DNA from: Eucommia ulmoides
Taxonomy: Eukaryota; Streptophyta; Magnoliopsida; Garryales; Eucommiaceae
Direction: 5' to 3'
NCBI GenBank assembly: GCA_016647705.1
Contig: CM028326.1
Location: forward strand, 45,724,785-45,788,784
DNA length: 64,000 bases
A program made the translations under genes and the position numbers. Under the pieces are notes generated by a model that saw only the letters and a list, made by a program, of their open reading frames with translations, made no database searches and had not been told where the DNA came from. Every line of letters starts with the position of its first letter. Within the stretch, counting starts at the first letter, position 1. Positions 1-12,450 of this stretch are shown here, piece by piece.

Positions 1-540
1 TGTCAAAAAAAATTCAGGTAGTAGGTCATTTTGCCTGATGTTGTCCACATCAAACCTTAGCCATAGGTGTTAAAGAGGTTAAACCCCAAGATGAGAAAGA
101 AGTTAACCAGATAGTCAAACCTTTAGAACCATCAAGATAGGTAGAAGAAATAGTGGATGAGTTCAGAAACACTTATCTTAACGTTATGAGATTATCATTA
201 CCAAACGTACGAACTACGACCCTTGAAAATGCACTAATATTTTTCACACTTACATCAAAAGTGGGGATAAAGACTGTAAGTTGGTTATCGATGGGAAAAG
301 TTTGATGAATGTAGTATTCAAGTCATCCGCCATTGCCAGGTTAAAGCTCATAAACGACCTGCAACCTCACCCTATAGGGTTGCTTGAGAATATAAGACAT
401 TCTTACGAATATTACCTATTACAAAGGCTTGTTTAGTATCAATCAAGATGGGTAACTGCTCCACATAGATTTTATATGATATTTTACCAATAGATGTAGA
501 GCATGTTTGTTAAGGCCGCCTGTGGCTCTACGATATAGAC
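1..540 (+). mobile_element. Ty3/gypsy fossil, protease part
   Basis: Conceptual translation shows the aspartic-protease region of a plant Ty3/gypsy polyprotein: a stretch resembling LVIDGxSxMNVV near 280-315 and a weak match to the LLGRPWLYD block near 490-540. The fossil is heavily decayed, with many breaks, and is old. It appears to resume after an insertion, at about 1614. The left end lies outside the window. The family call rests on motif resemblance only. Confidence 0.65.
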
Positions 541-1613
541 CTAGAAAGCACGAGTGCTAGTTGAAAGGTTGTCATGCACGTATCAGACATGGCGTTGTAC
601 GTACATGATGCATATTTGGAATGTCCTAGAGGATTGAAATTTTAAATTTCAAATCTGACATGGCTCGGATACAACACTAATACGCCCATATATATTTATA
701 TTTTACATCGGACACGGCAATGTAATATTAAATATTTTTTAAAATTATTGGGTAAGAAATGTAATAATTGTCTTAACTTTACCTTACCTCACCTCGCTCC
801 AGACGGCTAGACTTGTAGCCGGTCCAATTTTGAAAGACATACACACAGTGAGAGAGAGAGATAATCGACCACCACCAGCCAAGCTCTTCATCGATTACTC
901 GACTATCGGACTGTCATTCGGACACTCGTCTCATTGTTTGTCCACCGTCACCTCCAACTATTGGCGTCCCTCCCCCCCCCCCCCCCCCCCCCTCTGTCCC
1001 TCTCAGATTTGGACCAACAAAAAAAAAAATATCCATATGTAAATCATCAAAAAACAAGTTCTCTGCATATTTCAATTACTTCTTTGTTGATTTTTGGTCT
1101 TGTTTCTATCAATTTCTACTTTTTCCTTTTTTTATTTTTTGTTTCAAAATCTTCTTCATTTTTCTATTTCCTCTGTTTCAAGTGTGTAGTTGCAAAGAAA
1201 GCAATCATATATTGTGGCACTAATATGTGAGAGTGGGTTGGGGGCGTTTAAGGTTTTCCATCGTTGGTTAGGGGAGGGAGGAGATAGTATTCGAAAAACT
1301 AAAATATAAAGGAAGAGATTTAAGAAAAAAAAATTAGAAACATTTAAGCAATCATTATTCATGAAATTTGTCGGTGTTCTAAGTTATATGGGATATAATA
1401 AAAAAGTTTAGGATATATATAATTACAATTAATAGATTCTGTATCCCAGTCATACCCGTATTCTGATTTATTTATTTTTAATATTTGTCGTATCCACGTG
1501 TCATACCAGTCCCAGTCAAACCCGTATCCTAATTTTATTTTTCAATATTTGTTGTATCCATGTGTCATAACCGTGTTGGACACGACAGCAATGTACATTT
1601 CCATGTTTTCTAG
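541..1613. mobile_element. Unclassified 1.07 kb insertion in a gypsy fossil
   Basis: Recognisable gypsy polyprotein stops near 540 and resumes near 1614. The intervening sequence begins CTAGAAAGCA and ends TGTTTTCTAG, a short imperfect inverted repeat. It contains a 21-base C run and several copies of phrases like GTATCCACGTGTCATA between 1490 and 1590. No coding capacity is visible. It is probably a non-autonomous DNA element, but no convincing target-site duplication was found, so the class is left open. Confidence 0.4.
972..992 (+). repeat. Poly-C tract (21 C)
   Basis: There is an uninterrupted run of 21 cytosines inside the unclassified insertion, between a T and TCTGTCCC. Runs of this length are prone to slippage and sequencing error. 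Confidence 0.9.
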
Positions 1614-4560
1614 ATATGGGAGCAAAAAGGCTTTGGTATAGACAATATTTAGGTTTTTCAACATGCCGGCAAAAACATCATCTTAAAACCAACCAAACCC
1701 AATTGAAAACAGTTAAACAAAAACATATAAGAATGAACTTCATATCTTATCTCTGATTTGAGCAAGAAAGTAAGAGCATTGGTGTCATATTGGCATTAGT
1801 ACGAAAAGGTGAACTTCAATTTCCCACCAAACTAAGTGTCAATGTCACAGAAAAGGTCAAGAAATTGTAACGAGAGTTTGACGAAGTGACGCCCAAAGAA
1901 TTGCTTAATAAATGAGGCAAATGTCGATGTCACGAAATAGGTCACGAAAGTGTAACGGGAGTTGTGACAACGTAACACCCAAAGAATTGCTTAATGAATT
2001 AACTCCTGTGAGGATGATTCAATGACATTAGTATCGAGTTCCCAATTGCCTAATCTCCTGCATCACAAGTTGAACACCAAAAGGAAGCAGAAATGAGTAG
2101 ACAGAAAGATAAACTTCTCATAAAAGGTCAAATTCAATCTAGCCTTAGTCCTTGTGCAAATCTTGCTTTGTTGGCTCCCAAGAAGGATGAATGAAAGACA
2201 ACTTTTAAGACCCAAATGGCTCGTAAGAATGGTTACTCTCTAATGTGCCAAGTACCTTAATAAGGGTAGTGAATGAACTTTTACGCCTTTCACGAAAAAG
2301 AAATTTAGTGGTATACCTAGTTGATATCATCAATTACAATATATTTATGGCCGAGCACATAAGCCCTATTTGGTTGGTCTTGAGACTCTTACGATTAACA
2401 AATTGTATACCAATCTCAAAAAAATGCCCTTTCATGCAACCTCGCGTGCTTTTTTGCAAATGGTATCTGTTGCCCCTAAAAATGTCAAATTTATTACAGA
2501 GTCGCATAACCTAAATCTAAGTTTTTATGTTTGTAAATTCCATGGATTAACCACTTTCTATTGGCACTTTATTAAATGTAGTAGCACCATTATGGCCCTG
2601 AAAACTAATTGCATGAAAAATAAGAGCTTTCAAATAGACTAAGATGACATTTAGAGCCGTCCATGTCATTAAAGACAAGATGATCGAGGCACTTGTCTCA
2701 AAACACCTCGATTTTTCTCTAGTCATTGAGGTTGCTTGGGATGCATCAGGCATTGGGATTGGGGATGAGCAAAAAACTGAATAAAGCCAAGCAACATTAT
2801 TTTACTTATAATAAAGAGTCTTGTAGTGTCGTATAATATCTTCACCACTGAAGAAATTATCTATTATCCCAAGAGTTTGTTTTGAATCATGACCATCAAG
2901 CACTTAGGTATCTTCAATTACAAAATATGCTCATGCAAAGCGCGATGCGAAGATAAAATTACAAGCCTAATGTAGAAAACAAACTTGTCGATGCTCTTGA
3001 GTGTATAGTTCTACAACCTATGAATGTCCATGTTGTTGGGTTTGAAAGATTGAAAGATGTTCACTTTACTTGTTCTGATTTTTGCATTATTTTTCAAGAC
3101 CTAATAGAGGGGACATAAATTCTGCGAGAGGGTTAAATGTTTTGATTATATTCTGCAAGAGGGTTACATGTTCGGGGCATTTGTTTGTGCATTACTCGCA
3201 CTTCTCTTTGCGAATTTTTTGTTTGGGAATTATACATTGGGAGACCCACTGGACACTTTGGCTACAACAAAACTATTGCTTTCTCGGAAAATATGTTTTA
3301 TTAGCCTAGTTTGAAGTCTCATATTGTCTCAATGTCAAACGTGCCTTCCAACCAAGGCTAGCATATACACACATACCCATTCCTCATCCGCCGTGGAAGG
3401 ACCTTGGTATGGACTTTGTCTTTGGTTTGCCTAGGACGATTCAAGGCCATGGCTTAGTTGTTGTTGTTGTGGATAAATTTTTAAAAATGGACAATTTTAT
3501 CCTTTGTAATATGTTGACTCACCCACCACATGTAGCTAAATTATTTTTTAGGGAAGGGGTAAGATTATAGGGCTTAACTACTTCTATTGAGTATAATTGA
3601 GACATTAAGTTTGTCAAATACTTTTTCAAGATACTTTGAAAACTTTTTGGTATTACCATAAAACAAATTGATGGACAAATCGAGGTTTGCAATCACACAG
3701 TAGGTAATTTCCATCGTTGTCTAGAATGTCAAGGTGGGTAAATTGGGAGTTATTGCTGCCTATTGCAAAGTTTGGTTACAACAATTCAGTCAATCGCTCT
3801 ACTAGCAAAATCCCTTTAGCTTGTACATGGTTTTTCTTCTCGCCAACTAGCAGACATTATCCCATCGCCCCCTCAATTCTCACCTTTCTAAACCTGATAA
3901 ATCATTTACTAACACATTCGTGTTCTTCTTGCTAATGTCAAGCGCAAAACAACTTGAGTAATAAAAATTATACACTTGTTGTGGATGTTGGTTCCAGTTC
4001 ATCCTAAACAACATCCAAACACTCTTTTAAGAAATAGCATGCTAAAGTTGTTGGACCACATTGTATTCTTCATAGACTTAGACCTAATGCTTATTACTTG
4101 ATTTATCATCTGATATGTATATCATATTAGTCTTGTTTTCAATATGGAAGATGTATTCCTTATCAAGACAAATTCAAGTCTCCTAATGTTTCCATAGGTG
4201 TTTTTCCAGGAATGTTGTTTGGTTGTCTACACCAACACAAACGCTACCTGCATTTCACAATATAGCGACAAGCCCTCAACCAAATTGAAGAAGTGTTAGC
4301 GGACGAGATTATTGCTTTTCACAAGGTGAATTTCAACGATATCGTGTTAAATGGAAAGGTTAACCGCAATCAGATGCTACTTGATCCATGGATGATGAGT
4401 TAAGCCGACTTGCGCTTGATCTTTTGGAGCCATATCACTTGTTTAACTCCCAGAAGGTGAGTTGTTTCTAGCCAAGCAGAATTGTTGTGGATCAACTGTA
4501 GTCGCCACTTCGAAGCTACATGAAGTTGGGTCAGACAAAGCAAATTTAGGCCTTTTTTAA
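1614..4560 (+). mobile_element. Ty3/gypsy fossil, RT-RNaseH-integrase
   Basis: Decayed plant Ty3/gypsy polyprotein in the canonical order. The protease-RT linker is near 1640-2080, with a block resembling EFDEVTPKEL. RT pieces follow near 2120-2480, then the post-RT block resembling FHGLTTFYWHFIK near 2535-2580. RNaseH is near 2690-3000, and integrase near 3240-3930 with a block resembling PWKDLGMDFVFGLPR near 3390-3440. Tail sequence follows to about 4500. The element is broken many times over, lacks identifiable LTRs and looks old. The next 300 bases may include remnants of its LTR. Confidence 0.75.
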
Positions 4561-4865
4561 TTTTTCCAATTACTTATTTTAAAATATTTAGGATAATTTG
4601 TTTTTCAATTTTAATTGTATCTCTTTAGGAAACATTTCAGCCATATAATTGATGGGACTTTCATTAATCTTGCCATATTTAACTCTAAGGTGACTTCCTA
4701 TATGTAGGAGAATTGTATTGGAAATGACACTTTCAAACGATTGATTATTTGAGATGTGAGAATCACACTTCTGTTTCTTTGATCTCGTTCTTTTTTTTAC
4801 CTAATGTTGATTCATCAGCATCATAAAGTATGTAGACCATACACTCTTCATCAAACGATCAAAAA
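4561..4865. other. AT-rich spacer between two retroelement fossils
   Basis: About 300 bases of AT-rich sequence between the gypsy tail and a copia fragment. It could be leftover LTR of either element. No gene, terminal repeat or clear motif is visible. Confidence 0.5.
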
Positions 4866-5136
4866 ATGACAAAGTTACAATCTTGATTGTTTATGTTGGC
4901 ATTAGCGTAACTGGAGATGATATTGAAGAAATTGAGAAATTCAGTGAACAATTTGCCCAAAAAAATTGGAAAAAAAGAATTAGGAACACTGAAATGTTTC
5001 TGGGGAATTCAAGTGGCATACTCCAGAAATGGCATAGTTATTTCCCAACAGAAATATATACTTGATCTCCTTAAGGGGACATGTATGCTAGACTACAAGG
5101 CCTCAGACACTCCAATTCAACAGAATCACAAATTAA

Positions 5137-5796
5137 GGTTGTGTTTGGGTAAAAGAGATTTAATAAATCCATGGAATTTGTAAATAATGGGATTTCAAAA
5201 TTCATCATTTACAAATTCCTTGTTTAGATAACTTTTTGAAATGAAGAATTTGATTGTTTAATTTCATAATTTCCCTCTTTGGATAGATAAGTATTTGAAC
5301 GTAAAATTTTGAAATCAATTAAATTTTAATAATAAAAAATATAAAAATATATCTCATAATATAATTTTTATTTATAACTTAATAATATAATTTTTATACT
5401 TTTTAATAATATAACTTTAATTATAAATCACTATTTTAATAATATGATTTTCATAATATTTTATTAATATAATTTTATTATATAATATATAGACAAAATA
5501 GAATTTTGAAATTCAAAAAATTCATATAATTACAAAATAGAAAATGAGATTGAATTGAAATGAACGAGTAATTGAAAAAATAGCAAATTCCCTCTTGGAA
5601 GGATTTAGAAATAACATGTGTTTGAAGGAATTTATAAATCCCTCTTAGTTCTCCCATTTTACAAATGAATGGTTTTAAAATTCCCTGCTCATAGTACCCA
5701 AACAAAGAATTTACTAAAAAGGATTTGCGAAATCCTTTGAACAAATGAAATACCTCCCCCAAATCCCATACCCAAATCCCATACCCAAACACAACC
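5137..5796. mobile_element. PIF/Harbinger (Tourist-like) MITE, 660 bp
   Basis: Perfect 15-bp terminal inverted repeats (GGTTGTGTTTGGGTA and its complement) are flanked by a TAA target duplication at 5134-5136 and 5797-5799. A 3-bp TWA duplication with G-rich ends is the hallmark of PIF/Harbinger. The interior is AT-rich and non-coding. It sits inside the copia fossil and so is younger than it. A related copy lies at 46236-46847. Confidence 0.88.
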
Positions 5797-6055
5797 TAAG
5801 AGAAGTTGTAGATGACGTGATAGTGGTCACAGAGAGATATCAAAGGTTAGTTATATTAATGAAATATTTATGAATGGATTTTACAATTCCCTGCTCCTAG
5901 TACCCAAACCAAGAATTTACTAAAAAAGATTTGTGAAATCCTTTGAACAAATAAAATCTCTCTCCCAAATCCCTTACCCAAACACAACCTAAGAGAAGTT
6001 GTAAATGACGTGATAGTGGTCACAGGGAGATATCGAAGGTTAGTTAGGAAACTCA
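5650..6055 (+). repeat. Tandem duplication across a MITE/copia junction
   Basis: A unit of about 190 bp containing the right end of the Harbinger MITE plus about 55 bases of the adjoining copia fossil occurs twice: roughly 5655-5860 and 5866-6055. The second copy repeats the MITE end, the TAA and the flanking copia bases, with scattered mismatches. The duplication therefore followed the MITE insertion. Confidence 0.75.
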
Positions 6056-6876
6056 TTTACACATGATAGTATACATGGGGAAATATCAAAAGTTAGTTGG
6101 AAAACTAATTTACTTGTCCCACACAAGAACCGACATTGCCTATGTCATGTGATTATTCAGCCAGTTCATACACTCTCCAAAGGATTCCCACTTGGAATCT
6201 GTTCACCGAAACCATACAATACTTGAAATCTACTCCGGGGAAAGGTGTCCTATTCAAGAATAATGTGAACTAAGTCTAGAAATCTACAAGGATGCAGATT
6301 GGGCTAGACCGGTAGTCGACCAGAGATCAACATATGCTTATTGTGGCTTCTTAGGAGGAAATTTGTTGATTTGGAGAAGCAAGAAATACGTCATGGTGGC
6401 TAGATCAAGTGCTGAAGCAGACATCTGAGTTATGGCACACGGAATCAGCAAAGTTTTGTGGCTAAAGATTATCTTGGAAGACTTGGGAGTCAAGTAGGAA
6501 GTATGAAGTATTGCGACAACAAATCAGTAACCAATATAGCTCACAATCCCGTACAACAAGATCAGACAAAACAGGTGAAGTGGATCAACACTTCAATGAT
6601 GAGAAGCTAGATGGGGGCTTAATGTGTGTTTCCTGTGTCTCGAGGAATGGGCTACTTGCAAACATTCTCAACAAAGGACTACTAAGTCACTCATTTCAAC
6701 ATATTATTATAAGCAAGATGGAAATGGACATCATAATCTGCGAATAGTTAGGCCCCAATTTCTAGAGAACATTTCCAGATTTTATGTAGAATTAGTTTCC
6801 TTCAATTGTGACCTTTGTACTCTATATATTCCTCTATTTTTCCCTAAGGTAAAATAAGAGATTCGGCTTATACATG

Positions 6877-7377
6877 TAATGTAAAATATCTTATTTAAAT
6901 GTACATAAAAATTATAAATGGATGTAACAATAAATGTTTAATGTTAAAAAATCAGTAGGAGTTTGAGTGGGGTTGAAATAGTAACAACTTCAAAAAAGGG
7001 AAGGGATGGCAATTTAACCTAATAATAAATAAACTAAGCATTGTAAATTGACTCTTCCATTCACTCTCTTTAAATCTGACTATTTTGATCTTCAATGACT
7101 GTATCCTCGGTAGTAAAGACTTAAAATATACTCAAAATGATTGTTTTATGAAATAAAGAGACTTGTGAAGCATGAGACCCGGGTTCATGTTCGGGAGCAG
7201 CTAGTCTCTACAAGTAACATCAAAGGTCAGATTGGAGACTAGTTTCCCCACAACTCCCAACATCCCAACTTACCAAGATGAGCACAGACCACTGGGCAAT
7301 AGTCTTTCATTAAAATTTAAATACCAGACCTTTTATGTTTTCCAGACAACTACTAGCAGAAATGCAGAAATGCACAT
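6877..7377. repeat. Dispersed duplicate segment, copy 1
   Basis: About 500 bases matching 12451-12858 in the same orientation, including shared stretches such as TCTTCAATGACTGTATCCTC and GATGAGCAC. Copy 1 has about 90 bases (roughly 6970-7060) that copy 2 lacks. No coding frame or terminal repeats are recognised. The source family is unknown. Confidence 0.75.
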
Positions 7378-8616
7378 CAGTATTCATGGTTTGAGAAATA
7401 TAAAGAGAAGAAGGTGGTGCCAGAGTACGAGGTAAGCTTGATGACAAAGAAAGAAAGAAAGAAACACCACATGGTGGATCACCTCATACTAACACCTTGT
7501 CCATTCTAGGACCGCCGACTGCTTTCTTGAAATTTCATTCTTTTTTGTACTCTATTTATTGATACATTAACTTTTAAAATTTATTGCAAATAGTTGTAGT
7601 GCGTTTAACCTTACGGTGATGATGCATTGCCATTGCATAAGATATGCCCTATAGTCAATCAGTTTCCTTCTTTTTAGTGGCTTTTTTGTAAATGACAATC
7701 TCAAATATTTATTAATAAAGAGAAATGTGGATACTTTACTTAATTGTATATAATATTAGATACCATGGATATTTAGTTAAAAAAACTTCAACTTTTAATG
7801 GTGATTAAATGGCCTTTTGATAACTAATATCCTATGTTCCTAGTCATTTAGAATTGTTGAATTGGTACTTAATAATTCGGTTAGACTAACTTATGGGGCA
7901 CTCTTTTTATTGAGAATGGTGAATCTCAGAACCATTGGTATGAGACACTTTAACAACCATAAGAAGACTTACTAAATTGTAGTAAGGACACGAACATGAT
8001 CATGTTTGATATTCTATCATAGTAATTTTGCTTAACATCAAAGTGGAATATCTAAGTTACAAGGGTGCTTGTGATCTTTAGACTTGAGATACTAAATAGT
8101 CACATATATGGGTCGTATACTTCGATAGTATTAAGTGGTGTATTCTAACCTCAAACCATTAAAAAAGGTATTCAATGGGTATAGTGAACCGTATATGTGA
8201 AAATTCGACCATGCAAGTAAGGATCTATCACAATCGGCAAAGAGGAATGTGCCTTATGTGATTAGATTTATTAAAATTCAAATATAGCCTCTCAACAAGA
8301 CAGTATGATGGTTAGGAGGAGACTCCAATTAGTACCACAAGATAATTATATTATTGATCAAATACATATGATCGAATTAGGAGTCCTGATATTATCCATT
8401 TCCAATTGATTCTTTCGGGATCAAAAAAATAAAGAGATCATATAACGTGGTAATTATGATTGAGGGGTACTCTGATAAAAAAACTATCAAGTGGATATAA
8501 CCATCGCATGTTGGTAGAAGTTAACCATAGTTAGTTGGAATGTCGTTGAGAAAAAGTTTTTTACAAGGGCAAAATTGAAATTGTTTTTTTAATTAATTAA
8601 TTTTCATTGTTCAACT
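7378..8616. other. Unassigned intergenic sequence
   Basis: There is a short AAAG-type microsatellite at about 7444-7465. The remaining 1.1 kb is AT-rich and without a recognisable gene, terminal repeat or protein motif. Its texture resembles untranslated or LTR sequence of an old retroelement continuing beyond the hAT insertion at 8625, but this is not demonstrated. Confidence 0.4.
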
Positions 8617-8624
8617 ATTGATAT

Positions 8625-10599
8625 TAGGGCTGTAAATAAACCAAGTTGTTCATGAACAGCTCGGGCTCGGCTCGAAAAAAATTCGTTCGAATTCGTTTAT
8701 TAAAATAAACGAGCCGAGCTCGAGCTCCTTAAAAAATTCGTTTAACAATCGGGCCAAGCCAAGCTTGTTCGCGAGCTACTCATTTTTTGTTCGCGAACAA
8801 AGTCAAAACGAGCCAAGCCTGTTCGCGAGCTCATTTTCATGTTCACGAATTATAAATTATTTTTTTATAAAATATATATATATATACATATTAATTATAT
8901 ACTAGGGTTTCTCAATTCACTTCCCAAGCCAATTCCCACGACCCCCTTTCATGAGTTCGTGACTCTCTGTATCGACTCTCTTCTCCGTCTCCGATTCTCA
9001 TCTCCATATCCATATCCATCTCTATCTCTTGCCGATCTCTGCCTTCGTCGCTGCTCATCCCTAATGCCGATCTCTGCCTTTGCCGACGCTCAACCGTAAC
9101 GTCAATCTGCTCGACTTTCTTCTCGATCTCCGATTCGCATCTCCATCTCCATCTCCCTCTCCCTCTCCCGCCGATCTCTGCCTTTGTCAGCTCAACTTTG
9201 TCAATCTCTGTCTTCGCCGCCATCCTGCCTTCGCCGACGCCGTCTTAAAAAACAGATCTGGTACTCTCTTTCTTTCTATCTCCTTCTCGGCTTCAATCTT
9301 GAATATCTTGATATAGATCTATATTGTTCGTATGCTTTTAGGGTACAGTCATATTGTTCAATTTGTTTGTGGATGTGTATTCTTCCCCTTTGTTGAATTT
9401 GTTTGTTGCTGATTTAATGTTAGATATAGTTTGTTGTTCAATTTGTTTGTGGATTTGTTTGTTGCTGATTTAATTGTTTGCTGCGGATTGGTTTTCAATT
9501 GATATAGATGTAGAAGTGGATTCATATTTCTTCCCAAAGATTAAATATGTTTTTTTTTTTGGATCAATTGTGGACAAAACCATAACAATTGCAAGCCTAA
9601 ATGAGTTATGAACATAGAAATTCAAAGTGTAGAAATCCAATGTGTAAAATCAAACAAGCATAAGAAGATTAACATAATTTAGAGATTTAAACCTCTTAAT
9701 AACATAATCACAGGGCTTATACAGCTTCTGCTTCGAGTCTAAGAGTATATGGAGATGGGAAAAGGCCGTCAAAGCCATAGCCTTCAACTTGCAGCCATAG
9801 ACAGCACACAAGAGATTGTTATTCCCATTTCCATTCGCATTGGAATCACCAGAGCCTTCAATTGAGTTTTTCTTTTTATTTTTTTAGTATTATTGCTAAT
9901 TATGGTTCATACTTTCTTCATTGAAGAGAATGTTATTTGAAGATTCAACATCATTTCCAGTTCTTGATGACAATGAAGAAGAAGATGTTCAAAGTCAAGA
10001 GGATAATGAAAATGATTTGGGATTGGGAGACGATCCTGACATAACTGAGGTGGAAAATCTTCAGAAAAATGCATATAAGAGGAAGCCTAGAAAGAGGACC
10101 TCCAAAGTTTGGGACGACATGGAACCATTCACAGATCAAGGAGTAAAAAAAAGCAAGGTGTAATTTTTGCAAATTTGATGGATTTTTAGATTTTGTAATG
10201 GTTTGTACTGGTTTGGACTATTTTATGTTGTCATTACCTTAATGAGGTTGATCGTGTGATGTATTTTTGGGTTTTGTAATTTGTATAGATTTGTTTCTAT
10301 TTATTTTCAATAATTTTTGCAATGTATTTGAATTTATATTTAACAGATACAATGAGTTTTAATTGATTTTCGTGCTCCAATGTCGAGCTTGAATTGTTGA
10401 TATTATAGAGCTATTCGAGCTCGAACTTTTTAATCGAGCTCAAGCTCGAGCTCAGTTTTTTTCGGTCGAGCCGAGTTCGAACATTCACTTCAAAGCTCAG
10501 CTCGAGCTTGAGCTCGAGCTCGGCTCATTTAACTTGGAATTTAAATAAACGAGCTTGTACATCTACTACTCGGCTCGGCTCGGCTCGTTTACAGCCCTA
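8625..10599 (+). mobile_element. Deleted hAT transposon, 1975 bp
   Basis: Terminal inverted repeats TAGGGCTGTAAA...TTTACAGCCCTA are flanked by a perfect 8-bp target duplication ATTGATAT (8617-8624 and 10600-10607), diagnostic of hAT. Both subterminal regions (8650-8830 and 10390-10595) carry many copies of GAGCTCGAGCTC and GGCTCGGCTCG type motifs, the usual layout of hAT transposase-binding sites. Inside is a leader-like pyrimidine-rich region (about 8935-9300) and the N-terminal remnant of a BED-type transposase. The catalytic core is absent, so this is a non-autonomous deletion derivative. Confidence 0.9.
9930..10193 (+). pseudogene. hAT transposase N-terminus (BED finger remnant)
   Basis: An ATG at 9930 opens a frame with an acidic N-terminal segment (DDNEEEDVQSQEDNEND), then a basic segment (KRKPRKRTSKVWDDMEPF) that matches the entry into a BED zinc finger of hAT transposases. 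The frame closes at 10161-10163 inside an A-rich run. A neighbouring frame then reads KKARCNFCKFDG, carrying the finger's C-x2-C pair, so a one-base shift in the A run has split the finger. Everything after it (DUF659 and dimerisation regions) is missing. It is therefore a broken, truncated transposase gene within a non-autonomous element. Confidence 0.7.
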
Positions 10600-10607
10600 A
10601 TTGATAT

Positions 10608-12450
10608 GAACCTAATGAATCAAACACAATGAAGAATAGAAGTCACGATAGCCTTTTAGAAAGAGTATCTAGGAATGTCGAACAGTTTAAAACGTTTGGG
10701 GGTCAAATTGTAAAAAGTAAAAAGAGGTGCCTAAGGCAACACACCCCAAGGCTCTATTCAAAGAGCATATGGCCGGGCCCATGCCAAATATTGGTCGACC
10801 CCCTCTCTCTTCCCCCCTACAATGTTGACTTTGTTTTTTGCTATCACATTAAACCACTTCAAACCTTTCTAGTTTTCTTGATCTAATATTCAAACATTTA
10901 GACGATTAAAGAGCACTATCTATACGGAATTTTTATGTGGATGATGATAGAGGAGGAACACTTGCGCTGCCTTTCAGAGAATCGAAATAGCAAAATCACG
11001 TCTCGGAAACTACCAGCTAAGAGGTTGAAGCACGCGCCAAAGGTAAGTTATTTATTCAATAGAATTAGATCTAATTTATTTTGCATCACACGTATTTATT
11101 CAAGACTAAGCAAAATGGAAAGAACAACTAATTTATATTTTTTGCTATCCGTTGCGCAAATCCATTATTTTATTTTCAATTTCCTTCAAATTTTTCAATG
11201 GTACTCACTAAGGTAAGCGTGATTGTTGTCATGGTGCCATGTGGAAGGAGAATATGGGAGGGTGGTGGTGTTTGGTGCTAAGAGGCACAGACAAGGTTCA
11301 TCTTCCAAGTAATGTTGCCAACAATGAATCCTTCTCTCTCATCCAGTAGCTGGGGGCGGAAGCCTAGTGTGATAGTTGATGTAGGTTTGTTTGGTAACAG
11401 GTGGAGGGTTTTTCATCATTTGGTTAGAAGAATAGAAAGTAGATTTTCCCATTTATGTTGTGGTGATCCACAAGGAAGATAGACAAACTATATTAAGCAT
11501 GACAAATAAATTACACAGACCTTTCCAACACGTCACGTGTAGGGTTTCCACTTCTAGTATAGTCGTAGGAGCCGAATTCTAAAGCTCTAGGCTGCAAAGC
11601 AATGCACAAAAAGACCAAATTCAAGAAAAAAAAAATACCAATTTAAGTATGATATAAATGCAAAAGGACTAACCAAATACCTAAATGCACATTTGTGGTT
11701 TTTCAAAAGCATGCCAAGGAAAATAATGATGATGCGGACAGAATGATGATTTGGACATCCTTTAAACGCTTTATAAGATTTCTATACCATCCTAAAAGGA
11801 AATATTGTGAACTTAAACAATACATGCCAAACAATCATTATGAAGGCACGGAAAGGTACACTAGTGCATGTGTGCATTAGCCAGTCTGCGGTGCGCATAC
11901 CCCATGAAACCAGAAGACACATTCAAACAATAGAAAACAAATGACGGCATATCATATGGACACCATAAATAACACTCTACTGCAGCCTATTGGAAAAGGT
12001 GAATTGAAATAAAGATGCTAATTACTTTAACTTTAATAATCTCAATTTATTGTGATGAAATGCATTACTTCAAGATAATAAGAGAGCCACCCCCACCCCC
12101 CGAAAAAAGAAAAAAGTAAACGTACAAAAAGGATCAAGAATACGATACTTGACACATAAAAAAAATTAATAAGACCGAAAGAAAGAAAAGAACCCTACAT
12201 GATATCTAAATCATAATAATAAGGGGATTTTGGTAAGGGCACCACATGTTTTACGTGTGTGCCTTAAATCTCCCTCGCATAAAATTGTTTTCCAAAAACT
12301 ACAATGCTTAAAAAAAAAAAAAAGCCAGATAGGCGAATTAATCTTTGAAGTTGGAATCTTTTAATCTTGAAAAAAAATGAGAAGAAATGAGATTAATTGT
12401 CAACACAAATACATCGATTCCAAAGTCAATAACTCAATTATCGTTGCATT
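10608..12450. other. Unassigned intergenic sequence, old repeat debris
   Basis: The segment continues the target sequence of the hAT insertion and contains a pyrimidine-rich stretch near 10800, short A/C runs near 12085-12110 and 12310-12325, and AT-rich filler. Open frames here are short and have no recognisable motifs. No terminal repeats were found. Parts may be LTR or leader sequence of decayed retroelements. Confidence 0.4.

Larger units (their letters stand above)
4866..6750 (+). mobile_element. Ty1/copia fossil, RT-RNaseH
   Basis: Translation matches the C-terminal half of a plant Ty1/copia polyprotein. The end of RT reads like GTLKCFWGIQVA followed by NGIVISQQKYILDLLK (about 4985-5075). 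RNaseH follows to about 6745, with a block resembling VKWINTSMM near 6575-6600. The fossil is interrupted by a MITE at 5137-5796, and a piece around 5800-6050 is locally duplicated. It is broken at many points and lacks its 5' half. Sequence after 6745 may include LTR remnants. Old, by extent of decay. Confidence 0.8.
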
